Assembly: GCF_038396845.1 (NCBI RefSeq)
Contig: NZ_CP151587.1
Coordinates: 3,508,001 to 3,572,000 of the forward strand
Direction of reading: 5' to 3'
Length of the DNA stretch: 64,000 bases
DNA from: Gymnodinialimonas sp. 57CJ19
GTDB taxonomy: Bacteria > Pseudomonadota > Alphaproteobacteria > Rhodobacterales > Rhodobacteraceae
Below, piece after piece: positions 26,468 through 34,590 of this stretch; position 1 is the stretch's first letter, and the number at the start of each line of letters is the position of its first letter. The notes beneath the pieces are model-generated. The model saw nothing but the letters and a program-made list of their open reading frames with translations, had not been told where the DNA came from and did not search any database. Both the position numbers and the translations under genes were made by a program.

Positions 26468-26498
26468 CAGCCCCTACCCTTCACCGGATTTTCCACAG

Positions 26499-26536
26499 AA
26501 AAAGGGCCGCCCATGGGACGGCCCCTTTTGCTTTTC
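26499..26536. terminator. Bidirectional terminator between Hpt and formaldehyde dehydrogenase genes
   Basis: GGGCCG (26504-26509) pairs with CGGCCC (26519-26524), with CCCATGGG-like pairing inside the loop. An A-run (26499-26503) precedes it and TTTTGCTTTT follows, so it can serve both convergent genes. Confidence 0.8.
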
Positions 26537-26556
26537 CTGACACCTGCACGTGGCGC

Positions 26557-27669
26557 TTAGTACTCCACGACCGCGCGGATCGACTTGCCCTCGTGCATCA
26601 GATCGAAGCCATGGTTGATCTCTTCCAACTTCAGCTTGTGAGTGATCATCGGGTCAATCTCGATCTTGCCGTCCATGTACCAATCCACGATCTTGGGCAC
26701 GTCCGTGCGCCCCGACGCGCCACCAAAGGCAGTGCCACGCCAGCTCCGCCCGGTAACCAATTGGAACGGACGGGTGCTGATTTCGGCACCTGCGGGGGCG
26801 ACGCCAATGATGATGCTTTCGCCCCAACCCTTGTGCGCCGCTTCCAGCGCCGTACGCATGACCTGCACGTTGCCCGTGGCATCAAAGGTGTAGTCCGCGC
26901 CGCCTCCGGTCAGTTCCACCAGATGCGCCACCAGATCGCCCTCTACCTTCGAAGGGTTGACGAAATCGGTCATGCCAAAGCGCTCGCCCATCTCGACTTT
27001 GCTGTCGTTCAGGTCCACGCCCACGATCTGATCCGCCCCCGCAAGACGCAGGCCCTGGATCACGTTCAGGCCAATACCGCCCAAACCAAACACAATCGCG
27101 CGGCTGCCGATTTCCACTTTGGCGGTGTTGATCACCGCGCCGATGCCCGTTGTGACGCCGCAACCGATGTAGCAAATCTTGTCAAACGGCGCGTCCTTGC
27201 GCACCTTCGCCAAGGCGATTTCCGGCACAACGGTGTGGTTCGCGAAAGTGGAGCAGCCCATGTAGTGATGGATCGGCGTCCCATCCAGCATCGAGAACCG
27301 CGTGGTGCCATCGGGCAGCAGACCTGCGCCCTGGGTCGTGCGGATCGACTGGCAGAGGTTGGTTTTCGGGTTCAGGCAGTATTCGCACTCGCGACATTCC
27401 GGCGTGTAAAGCGGGATCACGTGATCGCCCACTTCCAAGCTGGTCACGCCTTCGCCCACTTCAACCACCACACCGGCGCCCTCGTGGCCCAGAATGGCCG
27501 GGAAGATCCCTTCTGGATCGTCGCCCGAGCGGGTGAATTCATCGGTGTGGCACAAGCCCGTGGCCTTGATCTCGACCAAGACCTCTCCGGCGCGGGGGCC
27601 TTCAAGATTAACCTCCATGACCTCAAGCGGTTTTCCGGCGGCGACGGCGACTGCGGCGGTGGTTCTCAT
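26557..27669 (-). CDS. frmA: S-(hydroxymethyl)glutathione dehydrogenase (class III alcohol dehydrogenase)
   Basis: A 370-residue zinc dehydrogenase that oxidises S-hydroxymethylglutathione, the spontaneous adduct of formaldehyde and glutathione, to S-formylglutathione with NAD. Seen in order: GLCHTDEF (catalytic zinc Cys), GHEGAGVVVEVG, the structural-zinc quartet in CRECEYCLNPKTNLC, the class III stretch TQGAGLLPDGTTRFS, MGCSTFANHTVV, CGVTTGIGA and the NAD fold GLGGIGLNV. ATG 27669 has GGGAGA seven bases upstream and gives the usual N-terminus; the frame extends to 27684. No S-formylglutathione hydrolase gene is adjacent. Two operator-like inverted repeats lie directly upstream. Formaldehyde would arise from oxidative demethylation, for example by the DgcA-like enzyme at 44-46 kb. 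Confidence 0.96.
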   Translation of the reverse strand: MRTTAAVAVAAGKPLEVMEVNLEGPRAGEVLVEIKATGLCHTDEFTRSGDDPEGIFPAILGHEGAGVVVEVGEGVTSLEVGDHVIPLYTPECRECEYCLNPKTNLCQSIRTTQGAGLLPDGTTRFSMLDGTPIHHYMGCSTFANHTVVPEIALAKVRKDAPFDKICYIGCGVTTGIGAVINTAKVEIGSRAIVFGLGGIGLNVIQGLRLAGADQIVGVDLNDSKVEMGERFGMTDFVNPSKVEGDLVAHLVELTGGGADYTFDATGNVQVMRTALEAAHKGWGESIIIGVAPAGAEISTRPFQLVTGRSWRGTAFGGASGRTDVPKIVDWYMDGKIEIDPMITHKLKLEEINHGFDLMHEGKSIRAVVEY

Positions 27670-27687
27670 GTGGCATTCTCCCATAGT

Positions 27688-27736
27688 TGACGTGTTTGAC
27701 GTCAGTGCATTCTCATCATCTGAGATCTCGTCTCAG
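27688..27736 (-). promoter_or_regulatory. Two 6-5-6 inverted repeats upstream of the formaldehyde dehydrogenase gene
   Basis: TGACGT-GTTTG-ACGTCA (27688-27704) and CTGAGA-TCTCG-TCTCAG (27720-27736) are both perfect six-base arms with a five-base spacer. Their centres are 32 bases apart, close to three helical turns. The first begins 18 bases before the start codon, over the expected promoter or leader. No regulator gene is adjacent. Confidence 0.5.
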
Positions 27737-27954
27737 GGCCAGTCGCATCGGTGTCCCCGTTCGTTCCCGGCGCCCGCAAGCGCGTCCCGAAACCCCCGTA
27801 AACCCAATACGGCTGCTTGCGTCAATTGATAGCCAAATGCCTCCCCTCCTGCCACCGGAGAATTCAACGGTGGCGCTTTGCGCCGATCACTGGCGACCCA
27901 CGGCGAGCTGTGTCAAAATGCGGCCATCCTCGCCCCTTGAAGCAAAGCCATCCC

Positions 27955-28593
27955 ATGCCCCCTTCGCCAATCCTCTGGAGCTTTCGCCGCTGCCCCTACG
28001 CCATGCGGGCCCGGGGGGCGATTTTGGCGGCAGACATCAGGGTGGAGCTGCGGGAGATCGTGCTACGCAACAAGCCCGAGGCGTTTTTGCAGACCTCGCC
28101 CTCGGCCACGGTTCCCGCCCTGCGCTTACCGGACCGGGTGCTGGACGAAAGCCTTGATATCATGATCTGGGCGCTGGAACAGAACGACCCTGACCGCCTG
28201 CTCGACATGCCCGCCGATGGTATGACCTTGATCGAGACCAATGACGGCCCGTTCAAAGCCGCCCTCGATCACACAAAATACGCCTCTCGGCACCCGGACC
28301 TCGATCCAGAGGCAGAGCGTCAGACCGCGTCAGGCTACCTTATGGCGCTAGAGGCCCGGCTCGCAGAGCATGATTGGCTGTGCGGCGACCGGGCGACACT
28401 GGCGGATCACGCAATCTGGCCCTTCGTGCGGCAGTTCGCAAATACCGATCGGGCCTGGTTTGACGCGCAACCCTGGCCGAAGCTGATTGCGTGGCTCGCC
28501 CGGTTCACGGACAGCCCCCGGTTCACCGAGATCATGCCCAAGTTCACTCCATGGGCCGAGGGTGATGAACCCATCTGGTTTAGCCGCGCCTAA
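27955..28593 (+). CDS. Glutathione S-transferase family protein
   Basis: A 212-residue two-domain protein. The thioredoxin-like N-terminus starts ILWSFRRCPYAMRARGA, with Cys-Pro-Tyr-Ala in the position of the active-site CPYC of Grx/omega-type GSTs, followed by FLQTSPSATVPAL (cis-Pro of the glutathione site) and LDESLDIMIW. The helical C-terminal half includes WLCGDRATLADHAIWPFVRQF, the family's hydrophobic staple region. ATG 27955 gives the normal N-terminus; the open frame runs back to 27817 with unrelated sequence. It is divergent from the glutathione-dependent dehydrogenase, sharing a 285-base intergenic region, and its stop overlaps the hemN stop by four bases. Substrate unknown. Confidence 0.88.
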   Translation: MPPSPILWSFRRCPYAMRARGAILAADIRVELREIVLRNKPEAFLQTSPSATVPALRLPDRVLDESLDIMIWALEQNDPDRLLDMPADGMTLIETNDGPFKAALDHTKYASRHPDLDPEAERQTASGYLMALEARLAEHDWLCGDRATLADHAIWPFVRQFANTDRAWFDAQPWPKLIAWLARFTDSPRFTEIMPKFTPWAEGDEPIWFSRA

Positions 28594-29939
28594 ACGGCGA
28601 CGGAATGGCGCGCCGTGCTGTCTTGCAAGTAGGTGTCAAAGGCCGCCGCCGCGAGGCGTACCAAGGGCCGTCCCTTCTCTGTCATCGCCACCCTTCCGCC
28701 GCGCAGGGTTAACAGGCCGTCCACAGCCATCTCCTGCAACTGCGGCAGGGCAGCCTCCCACCACCCCGCCGCCGCGCCGTGGCGCGCGCCAATGGCGTCC
28801 GCGTCCACGTATCCGTCGCACATCAACCGCTCAATCACATCGCCGCGCAGAAGGTCTTCTCCGACAAAGGGAAGCCCCTTGGCCACCGGAAGCCTCCCTT
28901 CTTCCACCGCGCGGGACCAAGCCCCTGTTTCCGCTATGTTTTGCACGTATCCCGAGGGCGTCCGCCCGATCGACGTGGCGCCCATCCCGACCATCGTTTT
29001 CGCCTGATCCGTGGTGTAGCCTTGGAAATTCCGTCGCAGCGTGCCATTGCCCGCGGCAACCGTCAGGGCGTCTCCGGGCAGCGCGAAGTGATCCAGGCCG
29101 ATGGCAACATAGCCTTCCGCCACCAGAGCCTCTGCGGCCGCCGCTGCTTGGGCGGCCCGTTCCGCCGCTTTGGGCAGGCTGTCCTCGTCAATCATGCGCT
29201 GGTTTTTCGCCATCCACGGCACATGGGCGTAGCCAAATAGCGCGACCCGGTCCGGGCGCATGGCAGCACTAAGCTTCACCGTCTCGACGATGCTGCCCAC
29301 GGTCTGAAACGGCAGGCCATAGATCAGATCAAAGTTGATCCCCGCCACGCCCCCTCCCCTCAGCTGGTCTACACTTTTGCGCACCATTTCAGGGGGTTGC
29401 ACCCGGTTAATCGCCTTCTGAACCCGTAGATCAAACTCTTGCACGCCAAAGCTGGCGCGGGTGAAGCCCATCGCGCCGATCCGCGCGGCCATCTCTGCCG
29501 TCAACGTGCGCGGATCACTTTCGATCGCCACCTCGGCATCGGGGGTGAAATCCCACCATTCGTGAACCTCGGCCATCAAGGCCTCCAGATCATCGGGGTT
29601 TAGCGCCGTCGGGGTGCCGCCGCCCCAATGCAGATGCGAAATCTTCATCCTGTCGGGCAAAGCCTCGGCCGTTAGCACAACCTCTTTCCGTAGCGTTTTC
29701 GCGTAGTTAGCGACGGGATCGTACTTGGAGGCGAGCTTCATATTGCACCCGCAATACCAACACATCTGACGGCAAAATGGCACATGCAGATAGAGCGATA
29801 TCGGGTCATTTCGGTCCAGTTTATCTAGCCATTCCCGGTAGCGGGTTTGGGTAAATCCCTTCTGGAAATGCGGGGCCGTGGGATAGCTGGTGTAACGCGG
29901 CGTGGCGCGGGTGGCGTAGCGTTGCAAAATGGGGTCCAT
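28590..29939 (-). CDS. hemN: Oxygen-independent coproporphyrinogen III oxidase
   Basis: A 449-residue radical SAM enzyme making protoporphyrinogen IX from coproporphyrinogen III without oxygen. The cluster motif is FCRQMCWYCGC (CX3CX2C, about 58-68), preceded by ISLYLHVP and followed by HWGGGTPTALNPDD. A late FAFxxYTTD-like stretch (LRRNFQGYTTDQA) and the C-terminal HemN domain are present, which separates it from the HemW chaperone. ATG 29939 has AGGAG seven bases upstream and yields the typical start MDPILQRYATRATPRYTSYP; the frame extends to 29993. An FNR-type box lies 74 bases upstream, which suits low-oxygen induction. Its 3' end overlaps the GST gene. Confidence 0.95.
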   Translation of the reverse strand: MDPILQRYATRATPRYTSYPTAPHFQKGFTQTRYREWLDKLDRNDPISLYLHVPFCRQMCWYCGCNMKLASKYDPVANYAKTLRKEVVLTAEALPDRMKISHLHWGGGTPTALNPDDLEALMAEVHEWWDFTPDAEVAIESDPRTLTAEMAARIGAMGFTRASFGVQEFDLRVQKAINRVQPPEMVRKSVDQLRGGGVAGINFDLIYGLPFQTVGSIVETVKLSAAMRPDRVALFGYAHVPWMAKNQRMIDEDSLPKAAERAAQAAAAAEALVAEGYVAIGLDHFALPGDALTVAAGNGTLRRNFQGYTTDQAKTMVGMGATSIGRTPSGYVQNIAETGAWSRAVEEGRLPVAKGLPFVGEDLLRGDVIERLMCDGYVDADAIGARHGAAAGWWEAALPQLQEMAVDGLLTLRGGRVAMTEKGRPLVRLAAAAFDTYLQDSTARHSVAV

Positions 29940-30012
29940 CGGGCGCTCCTGCTGCTGGGGTGGTGGCGCTTGGCCGTTGGCGCCACCTTGCAATCGGCGC
30001 AGGCGCTGCGCT

Positions 30013-30026
30013 TTGACTCAGATCAA
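30013..30026. promoter_or_regulatory. FNR/FnrL-type box
   Basis: TTGACTCAGATCAA fits TTGA-N6-TCAA, differing from the symmetric FNR consensus TTGAT-N4-ATCAA at one position. It lies 74 bases upstream of hemN and 60 bases upstream of the divergent kinase gene. hemN is a classical target of Rhodobacter FnrL, so this is probably its activating site. Confidence 0.75.
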
Positions 30027-30085
30027 CCGCGCCAAATGCGGCGGTTTCAAATGGCGTTTCCCGGCGGGTTTGATATCTGTGAGCC

Positions 30086-30955
30086 ATGGTTAATCAGACA
30101 ACAGACGCCTGCATCGGCATCGACGGCGGCGGCACCAATTGCCGGTTCGCCCTGCGCCTTGGCGCGCGGCGGTGGGATGTGAAACTGGCGGGGGCCAATG
30201 CCTCCACCGACTTTGATCGCGCCGTTGAAACCCTGCGTAGCGGCTTGGATCAACTGGCCACAGCCGCCGGGATCACCGACACGCAAATGGCTGAAATCCC
30301 GACGTTTATTGGCCTCGCCGGGGTCATGGATGCCGCTATGGGCGCAGCAATCGCCACGGCACTGCCCCAGAAAAACGTCACCGTGGAGGACGACAAACGC
30401 ACCGCCATGGTGGGCGCGTTAGGGGCCTCGGACGGATGCATTTTGGGGATTGGGACCGGCACCTTCATCGGCCGCCGCGCGGGCGGTGTGGATCGGTTGA
30501 TCGGCGGGTGGGGCTTGGTTCTGGGCGATGTCGCCTCGGGCGGATACTTGGGGCGCGGCTTGTTGAGCCGGGTTCTGGAAGTGGAAGACGGCTTGCACCC
30601 CGCCAGCGAGTTGACGCGAGAGACCTTGGCAGAGTTGACCTCTCCCGCGGCGATCGTGGGGTTCGCCGCCCGCGCCACGCCGGGGGATTTCGCACGCTTC
30701 GCGCCCCGGATCGTGGAAGCTGCAAATGCGGGGGATATCAACGGCTTGGCATTAGTCCAAGACGGCGCGGCCCACATTGCACGGCGGTTAAAGCATCTGG
30801 GCTGGCAAAGCGATGAGACGATCGTGCCGATTGGTGGGCTTGCGCCCCATTATGCGCCGTTTCTACCAGCCGAGATGGCGGCCTGTATCGTGCCGCCACA
30901 GGGCAGCTCCCTTGACGGAGCCCTCACCCTTGCGGCGCAGATGGGTGAGAAATAG
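30086..30955 (+). CDS. BadF/BadG-family ATPase, N-acetylglucosamine kinase-like
   Basis: A 289-residue member of the actin-like ATPase superfamily. The phosphate-1 motif CIGIDGGGTNCRFAL (about 9-23), FIGLAGVMD (about 70-78), the phosphate-2 motif CILGIGTGTFIGRRAGG (about 117-133) followed by GGWGLVLGDVASGGYLGR, and the adenosine motif VPIGGLAPHY (about 247) are those of GlcNAc kinase-type proteins. It would phosphorylate an amino sugar such as N-acetylglucosamine released from chitin or peptidoglycan, but no other amino-sugar gene is adjacent. The upstream 146 bases are shared with hemN and contain the FNR box. No strong ribosome-binding site precedes ATG 30086. Confidence 0.85.
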   Translation: MVNQTTDACIGIDGGGTNCRFALRLGARRWDVKLAGANASTDFDRAVETLRSGLDQLATAAGITDTQMAEIPTFIGLAGVMDAAMGAAIATALPQKNVTVEDDKRTAMVGALGASDGCILGIGTGTFIGRRAGGVDRLIGGWGLVLGDVASGGYLGRGLLSRVLEVEDGLHPASELTRETLAELTSPAAIVGFAARATPGDFARFAPRIVEAANAGDINGLALVQDGAAHIARRLKHLGWQSDETIVPIGGLAPHYAPFLPAEMAACIVPPQGSSLDGALTLAAQMGEK

Positions 30956-31008
30956 CGGGGCTATCGCCCAAATTTAATACGTTAAATCAATATCTTAAAT
31001 GCCAAACC

Positions 31009-32400
31009 TCAATCATCCGCCCAGGGGCCATGCTGATCCTTGGCGCCATTGTCCAAGCGCTCGAATCCGTGCAGGCCAAAGTAGTCGCGCTGGCCTTGGA
31101 TCATGTTCGCCGTGCCCCGCGCCTGCCGCATGGTGTCGAAATAGGCCAAGGCCGCGGACATGGCGGGCACGGGTAGGCCCGCGCCGTTGGCGGCGATCAC
31201 GGTTTCGCGCAGTGCACCGATAGTTTCTGCAAGGATATCAGCGAAGTAAGGGGCTGACATTAGGGTGCCATCGGGGGCCGTCTCGAACGCTTCGGCCATG
31301 TCATCCAACATGGCAGAGCGGATGATGCAGCCCGCCCGCCAGTTGCGGGCGATGACCTCGGGCTTCAGGGACCAGTCGAACGCGCCAGCGGCGGCGCGAA
31401 CCATGTCGAAGCCCTGCGCGTAGCAGAGAATTTTCCCGCACGTCAGCGCCGCTTCGAGTGTATCAATTGGTATATCAATTTCGTTAACGCCGCCGAAGCT
31501 CTCGGCCAGATCTGCCCGTAACCCGCGCTGCGCCGACATATTGCGCGCGGCGACGGCGGCCTCGATCACCGGGATCGGCGTGCCGAGGTGTTGCGCCTCA
31601 ATCGCGGTCCAGCGCCCGGTACCTTTCTGGCCCGCCGCATCGACGATCACGTCCAGAAGCGGTGCGCCTGTGGCCGCGTCATGGGCGCGGGCGACGGCGG
31701 CGGAGGTCTCGATCAAATACGAGCTCAACCGCCCCTTGTTCCAACCGGCAAAAACCTCGCCAATGGCAGGCGCATCCATCGACAGACCGTCGCGCGTTAC
31801 CCCGTAGACCTCGGCGATCAGCTGCATATCGGCATATTCGATCCCGTTGTGGACCGCCTTCACGAAATGCCCGGCCCCGTTCTCGCCCATCAGATTGGCG
31901 CAGGGGGTGTCTTCAAACTTCGCGGCGATGGCAGTCAGGATCGGTTCCACCCGCGCCCAATGGGCCGGATCGCCGCCGCCCATGATCGCAGGGCCATGGC
32001 GCGCCCCCTCTTCCCCACCAGAGACACCGATGCCCAGAAACGGCCGCGCAAGGGCTTCCATCCGGCGCATGGTGTCCCGGAAATTGGCGTTGCCCGCGTC
32101 GATCACCATATCCTCGGCGTCGAGGAACGGGTCCAGCGCCGCTATCTGCTGATCCACGGGCGCCCCGGCGGGCACCATCAGGATGATGGCGCGGGGGCCT
32201 TTGAGCGCGGCGGTCAGCTCCTCCAGCGTCTGCGTGGCGACGACATTGGCGGCCAAGTCCCCCGCTTCCTTCACGAAAGCCTGCGTGGTGGCTGCGGTGC
32301 GGTTCCAGACCGCCACCTTGAAGCCCTTCTCGGCAATGTTAAGCGCCAGCGCCGAGCCCATCGTCCCCAGCCCGATCAATCCGATGTCTGCTTTATACAT
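31009..32400 (-). CDS. gnd: 6-phosphogluconate dehydrogenase (decarboxylating)
   Basis: A 463-residue enzyme, close to the usual 470, oxidising 6-phosphogluconate to ribulose 5-phosphate with NADP. The N-terminal coenzyme motif is GLIGLGTMGSALALNIAEKG and VAVWNRT (the NRT supports NADP). The substrate motif is GIGVSGGEEGARHGPAIMGGG (about 125-145). Later come GHFVKAVHNGIEYADMQLIAE and QKGTGRWTAIEA, carrying the catalytic Lys and Glu and substrate ligands. ATG 32400 has GAGGGG eight bases upstream; the open frame to 32592 runs into the terminator of the next gene. No zwf or pgl gene is adjacent, so it is a stand-alone unit. Confidence 0.96.
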   Translation of the reverse strand: MYKADIGLIGLGTMGSALALNIAEKGFKVAVWNRTAATTQAFVKEAGDLAANVVATQTLEELTAALKGPRAIILMVPAGAPVDQQIAALDPFLDAEDMVIDAGNANFRDTMRRMEALARPFLGIGVSGGEEGARHGPAIMGGGDPAHWARVEPILTAIAAKFEDTPCANLMGENGAGHFVKAVHNGIEYADMQLIAEVYGVTRDGLSMDAPAIGEVFAGWNKGRLSSYLIETSAAVARAHDAATGAPLLDVIVDAAGQKGTGRWTAIEAQHLGTPIPVIEAAVAARNMSAQRGLRADLAESFGGVNEIDIPIDTLEAALTCGKILCYAQGFDMVRAAAGAFDWSLKPEVIARNWRAGCIIRSAMLDDMAEAFETAPDGTLMSAPYFADILAETIGALRETVIAANGAGLPVPAMSAALAYFDTMRQARGTANMIQGQRDYFGLHGFERLDNGAKDQHGPWADD

Positions 32401-32494
32401 ATCGCGTCCCCTCAGGTTTCCCCACATCAAGGCGACTTGGTGCGGAATTGCAAGGTGAGGCCCAGAGGAAATGCAGCGCCGAGACCCAGAAACG

Positions 32495-32520
32495 AAAAAC
32501 GCGCCCTGCAGAGGGGCGCG
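32495..32520 (-). terminator. Intrinsic terminator of the DUF6280-type gene
   Basis: On the minus strand the 7-bp stem CGCGCCC with GGGCGCG is followed by TTTTT (plus-strand A-run at 32495-32499). It lies 32 bases beyond the stop of the gene at 32552-32863 and isolates it from gnd. Confidence 0.9.
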
Positions 32521-32551
32521 CTTTCGAAGTGGCAGCTTAGTAACGTCTGGA

Positions 32552-32863
32552 TCAGGCAGCTTCGGCCTGATTGCGGCGTTCGCTTTCTTCACGGCTCAGT
32601 GCCACAGAAGTCCGAACCCCGTTTGCTACGAAGGCCATGAGGCCGTTCACAACTCTTTCATTCGGGTCAATACCCGCGCAGGACAGGACTTCCCGCCCAT
32701 CGCGCGAACGCGCCCAACGAGCGATTTGCTCTGGACCATTCCCGTATTTCTTGTCATCGGCTATCGCATCATCCAACGCTGCCAAAACAACCGCGGCGAA
32801 AAGCTTTCGCGCCCGTGTGCCTTGTTCAAAGTTGAATGCGGTTCCGTCAACGAAATCGCGCAT
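32552..32863 (-). CDS. Small conserved Rhodobacteraceae protein, DUF6280-like
   Basis: A 103-residue soluble protein with no signal peptide or membrane segment. It is predicted mostly helical: a first helix ARKLFAAVVLAALDDAIAD, then EQIARWARSRDGREVL and ERVVNGLMAFVANGVRTSV. I recognise it as a strongly conserved small protein of Rhodobacteraceae (DUF6280 as I recall). No function is assigned, and no catalytic residues are obvious. It has its own intrinsic terminator and shares a 213-base divergent region with efp, so it is a monocistronic gene, probably well expressed. Confidence 0.85.
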   Translation of the reverse strand: MRDFVDGTAFNFEQGTRARKLFAAVVLAALDDAIADDKKYGNGPEQIARWARSRDGREVLSCAGIDPNERVVNGLMAFVANGVRTSVALSREESERRNQAEAA

Positions 32864-32940
32864 TTCGCTTCCTTTTTATTGCTCTTGCATTTTTGGCGTG
32901 CCGCTTGTTATGCCCAGATTCTGTGCCGTTTAGGGATGCA

Positions 32941-32959
32941 AATATCACATATGTGGTAT
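32941..32959. promoter_or_regulatory. Palindrome CACATATGTG between DUF6280-like gene and efp
   Basis: A perfect ten-base palindrome (32946-32955) with matching TAT/ATA-type flanks lies in the middle of the divergent intergenic region, 83 bases before the minus-strand gene and 121 before efp. Such a site could be an operator, but AT-rich promoter DNA can produce it by chance. Confidence 0.3.
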
Positions 32960-33076
32960 GCACCCACTGCATAGCTTGTCGTTTGTCCGCACAGGTTCCG
33001 GTGTATGGACACCCTCTCAGAGCCCAGATATAGGTTGCGGCAACAAATTCTCAAGGTTTTGCCAAGGTTTTGACAC

Positions 33077-33640
33077 ATGCCGAAAATTAACGGAAACGAG
33101 ATTCGCCCCAGCAATGTACTTGAACATAATGGCGGTTTGTGGGCTGCCGTGAAGGTAGATCATGTAAAACCCGGTAAAGGTGGCGCTTTTGCGCAGGTTG
33201 AATTGCGCAACCTTCGTAACGGCTCAAAGCTGAACGAACGGTTTAGGTCCGCGGACAAAGTAGAGCGGGTTCGACTCGAACAGAAAGATCAGCAATTCCT
33301 TTACGAATCCGACGGAATGCTGGTGTTCATGGACGCCGAAACCTACGAGCAGATCGAACTGCCGGCCGAGTTGTTGGGCGAACGCCGCCCCTTCTTGCAA
33401 GACGGCATGACCATCGTGGTCGAATTCCACGAGGAAGAGGCGCTGAACGCGTCGCTCCCGCAAAAGGTGGTCTGCAAGATCGCAGAGACCGAGCCGGTGG
33501 TAAAAGGCCAGACGGCGGCGAATTCGTTCAAGCCCGCGATCCTGGAAAACGGCGTCAAAGTGATGGTGCCGCCTTTCGTGGGTCAGGATGAAGACATCGT
33601 GGTGAACACCGAAACGATGGAATATTCCGAGCGCGCCTAA
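33077..33640 (+). CDS. efp: Translation elongation factor P
   Basis: A 187-residue three-domain protein that rescues ribosomes stalled on polyproline stretches. The N-terminal KOW-like domain carries the modification loop [16 protein letters not shown] with the acceptor Lys at about 35, followed by the [16 protein letters not shown] stretch. The OB domains continue through [15 protein letters not shown] and the C-terminal signature region [27 protein letters not shown]. All parts are full length. No lysine-modifying gene (epmA) is adjacent. It ends five bases before the convergent rhomboid gene. Confidence 0.97.
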   Translation: MPKINGNEIRPSNVLEHNGGLWAAVKVDHVKPGKGGAFAQVELRNLRNGSKLNERFRSADKVERVRLEQKDQQFLYESDGMLVFMDAETYEQIELPAELLGERRPFLQDGMTIVVEFHEEEALNASLPQKVVCKIAETEPVVKGQTAANSFKPAILENGVKVMVPPFVGQDEDIVVNTETMEYSERA

Positions 33641-33645
33641 GGCCG

Positions 33646-34500
33646 CTACCGTTTCCCGGACCAAGGCCCCCGCGGCGCACGGCGCGTGCCGGCGCGGGGC
33701 ACCCGAGCAAGGTCCGCAAGGGGCCGGTCCATGCCCTGCGGGCTGCGAGAGCGGCGCACAATCGGGATCGGAGAGCGGGCACGTTTGACCACACGGTATT
33801 CCATTTCGTCATGGGGCGGCTTGCCCGACGACGCGGCCCAGTAGCCCGCCGCGCCCCGGCGCAGGAACAGCGGAAGCGCCAAGACCACACCAGCCACAAA
33901 GCCCCCCGCATGGGCCCAATAGGCCACGCCGCCACCCACCAGATCCATCGACAACCCGCTGACCAGTTGCAGGGCAAACCACAGGCCCAACATCAGCCAG
34001 GCCGGGACCGTGAAGACTTTCACAAACACCACGAAGATCACCAGAACGTCGATCCGCGCTCGGGGGAACATCAGCAAATAGCCCCCCATCACGCCCGCAA
34101 TCGCCCCCGATGCCCCCACCATCGGCACGGAAGATCCAATGTCCGCCAGGATTTGCCCCGCCGCTGCCGCCGCCCCGCTGGCAAGGTAGAACAGCAAAAA
34201 GCCAACGCGGCCCATCATGTCTTCCAGGTTGTCGCCGAATATCCACAAAAACAGCATGTTACCCAGTAGGTGCATCCAGCCCCCATGGAGGAACATCGAC
34301 GTGAGGATGGTGTGCGAGGCCCCCCCTTGCAGCACGTCGCGGGGCACCAACCCCCATGTGGTGTAGAAGCGCAGCAACTGCGACTCGTCCCCACCGATGG
34401 CCGGAAAATAGAGCAGGAACACGACGACATTCACCGCGATCAGCACCCATGTGACATAGGGCGTCCGCTCGGATGGGTTATGATCTCGGATCGGAAACAT
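33646..34500 (-). CDS. Rhomboid family intramembrane serine protease
   Basis: A 284-residue membrane protease with six core membrane helices. The N-terminal TM is YVTWVLIAVNVVVFLLYF. The oxyanion region reads TSMFLHGGWMHLLGNMLFLWIFG (HxxGNxxFLW pattern, about 68-90). The catalytic Ser is in MVGASGAIAGVMG (about 128-140) and the catalytic His in WAHAGGFVAGVVLAL (about 203-217). The C-terminal 60 residues are an Arg/Pro-rich cytoplasmic tail of low complexity. It cleaves single-pass substrates within the membrane; the substrate is unknown. It follows the PopZ-like gene on the same strand after 90 bases. Confidence 0.95.
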   Translation of the reverse strand: MFPIRDHNPSERTPYVTWVLIAVNVVVFLLYFPAIGGDESQLLRFYTTWGLVPRDVLQGGASHTILTSMFLHGGWMHLLGNMLFLWIFGDNLEDMMGRVGFLLFYLASGAAAAAGQILADIGSSVPMVGASGAIAGVMGGYLLMFPRARIDVLVIFVVFVKVFTVPAWLMLGLWFALQLVSGLSMDLVGGGVAYWAHAGGFVAGVVLALPLFLRRGAAGYWAASSGKPPHDEMEYRVVKRARSPIPIVRRSRSPQGMDRPLADLARVPRAGTRRAPRGPWSGKR

Positions 34501-34590
34501 GGATGACAGGTTGGGCCTCGGGGCGCGAAGGTCAAGCGTCGATGGCCAATGGCCCGCCCCCGAAACGGGGACCAGGCCGGGGGAACAGGG

